Source of the DNA: an uncultured Bacilli bacterium
Lineage (GTDB): Bacteria > Bacillota_I > Bacilli_A > RFN20 > CAG-826
Length of the DNA stretch: 9,644 nucleotides
Direction: 5' to 3'
NCBI GenBank assembly: GCA_934162685.1
Contig: CAKPJO010000057.1
Coordinates: 1-9,644 of the forward strand
In this document: positions 7,257-9,644 of the stretch, piece after piece
How positions within the stretch are numbered: the first letter of the stretch is position 1
How the letters are laid out: every line of letters starts with the position of its first letter
Position numbers and translations under genes: made by a program
Notes under the pieces: generated by a model
Databases searched by the model: none
Told to the model about the DNA's origin: nothing
Seen by the model: only the letters and a program-made list of their open reading frames with translations

Positions 7257-7278
7257 GCACGAATTTCGTGCTTTTTTT
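7256..7278 (+). terminator. Rho-independent terminator of lepA
   Basis: AGCACG and CGTGCT pair around AATTT, then seven T follow (7272-7278). The stem begins at the last base of the lepA stop codon. This is the clearest terminator in the window. Confidence 0.9.
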
Positions 7279-7352
7279 GTGCTTTATGTCACATTTTGTT
7301 AGTAGATTTTTAGTAAATATTTAGTTTTTATATGGAATATATTTTGTAAATT

Positions 7353-7361
7353 TGTTAGAAT
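7353..7361 (+). promoter_or_regulatory. Extended -10 promoter of the Fic-like/hemW operon
   Basis: TGTTAGAAT is an extended -10 placed 19 bases before the next start. The -35 position (TGGAAT, 7333-7338) is weak. A promoter is expected here because the lepA terminator separates the genes. Confidence 0.55.
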
Positions 7362-7368
7362 AATTCTC

Positions 7369-7375
7369 GAGGTGA
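7369..7375 (+). promoter_or_regulatory. Ribosome binding site deciding the Fic-like start
   Basis: GAGGTGA lies 5 bases before ATG 7381. The in-frame GTG at 7372 is part of this site and is therefore rejected as the start. Confidence 0.8.
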
Positions 7376-7380
7376 AGCCT

Positions 7381-8760
7381 ATGGGTAACGAAAACCTGGC
7401 ATTCAAATATTCTAATGACATATACGCAACAAGGAAACAAGTATCACAAATGCTTGGAATTTCTAGCATTGACAAGTTTTGGAATGATATTATTTCTTAT
7501 CGTAGTCATTATACTTTAAGCTTAAATTTAAGAAACATTGAAAGAATGCCAATGAATTTAGTATTATCACCAAAAATACTTGATGATTTAGTGGCAAAAG
7601 AACGTAAATTATCTAAATTAATGGTTAAATTCGGTAAATTAAATGATGATGATTATGTTAAATATTCAGTAAGAAATAATCAATATAATTTGATTCTTAC
7701 TAGTATTGCCCAAAAATACCATATTGATTTTTCGGAAGGATTATTAAATCTTATCGTTAGTGGCAATGCTTCTTCATTAACACCGAGCCAAAATATTTTA
7801 TTAAATTATTATCAAGCATTACATCATATTGAAACACATTTTTATGATCCGATTGATGAAAAATTGCTTAGAAGATTATTAGGTTTTTTAGTACCTAATA
7901 ATGATGAAAATATTTATCGAAAAGAAGATATTGAAGATTCGTCATCAAGAATTATTATTGATCGTGTTTATAGTTCCGCTCCAGTGGAACGCATTGAACC
8001 AATGATGAATGACTTGTTTGATTTCATTAATAACAATGGTTGCCCAGCTTTAGCTAAGGCTATCGTCACATTTTATTATTTGATGATGATCAAGCCATTT
8101 GATTTCTTTTCAGAAGAAGTCGCTGTTTTATTAGCTAAGTATGTTCTTGCTCATAATGATTTTGAAGAACCAAGTGTCTTGCTTGACTTTGAATGTTTCA
8201 TTAATAATTATCAAGATGATGTTAATTATATTATGAAAGAAGTTAATAAAACTAATGATGTAACTTACCTATTAACTTTTATGCTTAGTAAAATTAGTGA
8301 TCATATTGATAACATGTCTTCAATGATTGAAGTAAGCAATTCGAAGTCAATTGAAAAAGAGTTCTTTAAAAGTGAACCGGATGAAAGTAAACTAGAAGAA
8401 AAAATTGAAAAAAAACATGTAGAAGTAGTGGAAAGTCAAGAAGATTTGTTGCATAATGTTGATTATGAGGTACGTGTTGCACTTCCTAAACTTCCAATTG
8501 GATTAGATGAACGTAACGCTAATGCAATCGCAGAGCACTTATTAGAAATGAAACCGAACCTTAAACGCGGTGAAGCGCAATTCTATGCTCGACACTGTAC
8601 AATTGGTAAATATTATACTATCCAACAATATAAAGAAATGAATGAATGCGCTTATGAAACAGCGCGTACATCAATGGATAATTTGGTTAGCGAAGGATTT
8701 TACCAAAAAGAAATGATTAAAAATAAAAAGTATGTATATACTCCAATTCCAAGAAAGTAG
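7381..8760 (+). CDS. Fic-like protein with degenerate active site and C-terminal winged helix
   Basis: Fic enzymes transfer AMP or other groups to proteins using an HPFx(D/E)GNGRxxR loop. This 459-residue protein has the layout of a multidomain Fic protein: an HTH-like N-terminal stretch (TRKQVSQMLGIS), a helical middle part, and a C-terminal winged helix (about 411-459, TIQQYKEM then YETARTSMDNLVSEGF) like those ending many Fic proteins. At the expected loop, MIKPFDFFSEEVAVLL, only P239 and F240 of the signature remain. The catalytic His is K238 and the GNGR residues are absent. It should not be an active AMP-transferase. A highly charged linker spans about 317-360. No inhibitory (S/T)xxxE(G/N) helix is visible. 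The Fic relation is inferred from pattern and may be wrong; a DNA-binding or scaffold role is an alternative. It leads an operon with the membrane protein and hemW. Confidence 0.5.
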   Translation: MGNENLAFKYSNDIYATRKQVSQMLGISSIDKFWNDIISYRSHYTLSLNLRNIERMPMNLVLSPKILDDLVAKERKLSKLMVKFGKLNDDDYVKYSVRNNQYNLILTSIAQKYHIDFSEGLLNLIVSGNASSLTPSQNILLNYYQALHHIETHFYDPIDEKLLRRLLGFLVPNNDENIYRKEDIEDSSSRIIIDRVYSSAPVERIEPMMNDLFDFINNNGCPALAKAIVTFYYLMMIKPFDFFSEEVAVLLAKYVLAHNDFEEPSVLLDFECFINNYQDDVNYIMKEVNKTNDVTYLLTFMLSKISDHIDNMSSMIEVSNSKSIEKEFFKSEPDESKLEEKIEKKHVEVVESQEDLLHNVDYEVRVALPKLPIGLDERNANAIAEHLLEMKPNLKRGEAQFYARHCTIGKYYTIQQYKEMNECAYETARTSMDNLVSEGFYQKEMIKNKKYVYTPIPRK

Positions 8761-8769
8761 GTAATTATT

Positions 8770-9021
8770 ATGTTTTTAGCAAATTCTATACACCCATTAT
8801 TATTTATTGTAATTATTTTAGCATTTTTTGGCTTAATTGCCCTTATTGTTTTCATTTTAAGAAAACACTTACCAAATCTTCGTGATGATGGAGAAAAACC
8901 AGTAAGTAAAGAAGAAGCTGCTAAAGAAGCACTTGATCGTATCTTAGTGCCTATTGAAGATAACGATGAAAGTAAAGAAAAAGAAGATTCAAAAGAAGAA
9001 AATAATGAAAAGAGTGAATAG
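8770..9021 (+). CDS. Small single-pass membrane protein with acidic cytoplasmic tail
   Basis: I recognise no family for this 83-residue protein. Residues about 10-30 form one strong hydrophobic helix, followed at once by RKHLPNLR. The positive-inside rule then suggests an outside N-terminus and a cytoplasmic C-terminus. The remaining 45 residues are highly charged and end in a Glu/Lys/Ser/Asp-rich, probably disordered tail. It starts 9 bases after the Fic-like gene with a weak ribosome site (TAGG at 8758-8761), which suggests translational coupling. Its end overlaps the hemW start by 17 bases. The composition, tight spacing and overlap argue for a real gene. A bitopic anchor or adaptor is an inference only. 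Confidence 0.7.
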   Translation: MFLANSIHPLLFIVIILAFFGLIALIVFILRKHLPNLRDDGEKPVSKEEAAKEALDRILVPIEDNDESKEKEDSKEENNEKSE

Positions 9022-9644
9022 TTTATATATTCATATTCCATTTTGTACACATCTTTGTGAGTACTGTGATTTCACAAAGATGTTTTATTTACGCCCCTTT
9101 GTTAATAAGTATATTAAATTTTTAGTCAAAGAAATTGATAATTTGAAAAACCAAAAATTTAAAACCATTTATATTGGTGGAGGAACGCCTTCTTCTTTAA
9201 GTGCTTATAACTTAAAATTACTTTTAGCATCTTTAAATAAGCATCTAAAAAAAAATACAGAATTCACAATTGAAGTAAATGTTGAAAATTTAACGTTAGA
9301 AAAATTACATCTTTTAAAAGAATATGGCATTAATCGTATTTCGATTGGCGTTCAAACTTTTAATGATGAATTACTTAAAAGTATTAATAGACATCATTCA
9401 GCACATCAAGTAAAATACTGGATTAAACAAATTAAGAATATAGGATTTAATAATATTAATATTGATTTAATATATGGACTTCCTAATCAAACTATGGAAT
9501 TATTTAAAAGTGATTTAAAAGAAGCAATATCACTAGATATTAATCATATTTCTTCTTATTCTTTAACTGTTTCTAAAGGCACTATGTTTTATAATAAAGG
9601 AGTTAAAGAAGTTGATGAAGATACTTCGCGTATGTATTATGATG
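9005..9644 (+). CDS. hemW: HemW-like radical SAM protein, 3' end missing
   Basis: HemW is a radical-SAM protein related to oxygen-independent coproporphyrinogen III oxidase (HemN); studied members bind heme and act as heme chaperones rather than oxidases. The first 213 residues are visible and the frame runs off the window. YIHIPFC leads into the cluster motif C14-x3-C18-x2-C21, followed by DF. GGGTP (58-62) and SIGVQTF are the expected SAM-binding and core motifs. The HemW-specific HNxxYW region would lie beyond the window. ATG 9005 overlaps the preceding gene by 17 bases and follows a purine-rich GAAGAAA; GTG 9014 is an alternative. Bacillota often place this gene beside lepA, and hrcA-grpE-dnaK may follow downstream. 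No heme gene is visible, so its job in this organism is open. It may be read through the hairpin at 9049-9083. Confidence 0.9.
   Translation, partial: MKRVNSLYIHIPFCTHLCEYCDFTKMFYLRPFVNKYIKFLVKEIDNLKNQKFKTIYIGGGTPSSLSAYNLKLLLASLNKHLKKNTEFTIEVNVENLTLEKLHLLKEYGINRISIGVQTFNDELLKSINRHHSAHQVKYWIKQIKNIGFNNINIDLIYGLPNQTMELFKSDLKEAISLDINHISSYSLTVSKGTMFYNKGVKEVDEDTSRMYYD
9049..9090 (+). terminator. Perfect 12-base hairpin followed by T-rich tract inside hemW
   Basis: ACATCTTTGTGA (9049-9060) and TCACAAAGATGT (9072-9083) are exact reverse complements around an 11-base loop. TTTTATTT follows (9083-9090). It looks like an intrinsic terminator or attenuator, yet lies 44 bases into hemW over the codons for C18 and C21. 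The loop is longer and the T-tract more broken than in the lepA terminator, so function is uncertain; the inverted repeat itself is certain. Confidence 0.55.

Noticed and set aside
7279..7352. Small gene or RNA between lepA and the Fic-like gene
   Set aside because: No open frame with a ribosome site and no structure beyond the lepA terminator and the downstream promoter.
9049..9083. CIRCE heat-shock operator ahead of a possible hrcA-dnaK cluster
   Set aside because: The arms do not match the CIRCE consensus (TTAGCACTC-N9-GAGTGCTAA) and the loop is 11, not 9, bases.

Overview
The window is AT-rich and every gene lies on the plus strand, most of them in tight runs. It looks like a low-GC member of the Bacilli close to the Mollicutes. 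All eight tryptophans I can place in its proteins are TGG, no reading frame contains an internal TGA, and the LOG-family gene ends on TGA. The standard bacterial code therefore applies, rather than the mycoplasma/spiroplasma code. I cannot name a genus.

Region 1 (1-4063) opens inside a Rad3/DinG-type iron-sulfur DNA helicase. A compact three-gene run follows: an agmatinase/arginase-family ureohydrolase, a protein made of two fused S-adenosylmethionine-decarboxylase (AdoMetDC) units, and a LOG-family nucleotide phosphoribohydrolase-like protein. The gaps between these three are only 7 and 1 bases. The first two suggest polyamine metabolism, but no spermidine synthase or recognisable separate arginine decarboxylase is present.

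Region 2 (4064-5435) is a two-gene island more AT-rich than its surroundings. It holds a phospholipase-D-fold nuclease with a C-terminal winged helix resembling that of DpnI, followed by a 92-residue protein I do not recognise. A palindrome and a -10 box precede the pair. The combination suggests a restriction or defence nuclease with no methyltransferase in view.

Region 3 (5436-9644) is a housekeeping area. It has lepA (EF-4) with its own promoter and terminator, then a promoter driving a degenerate Fic-like protein, a small membrane-anchored acidic protein and hemW. hemW overlaps the gene before it and is cut by the window end. lepA and hemW are frequent neighbours in Bacillota; here two unusual genes separate them. 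A long, perfect inverted repeat followed by a T-rich stretch sits inside the start of hemW, over the codons for its iron-sulfur motif.

The most interesting items are the fused AdoMetDC with one degenerate half, the PLD/DpnI-type nuclease island, the catalytically emptied Fic homologue, and the hairpin inside hemW. No rRNA, tRNA, CRISPR array or insertion sequence was recognised.
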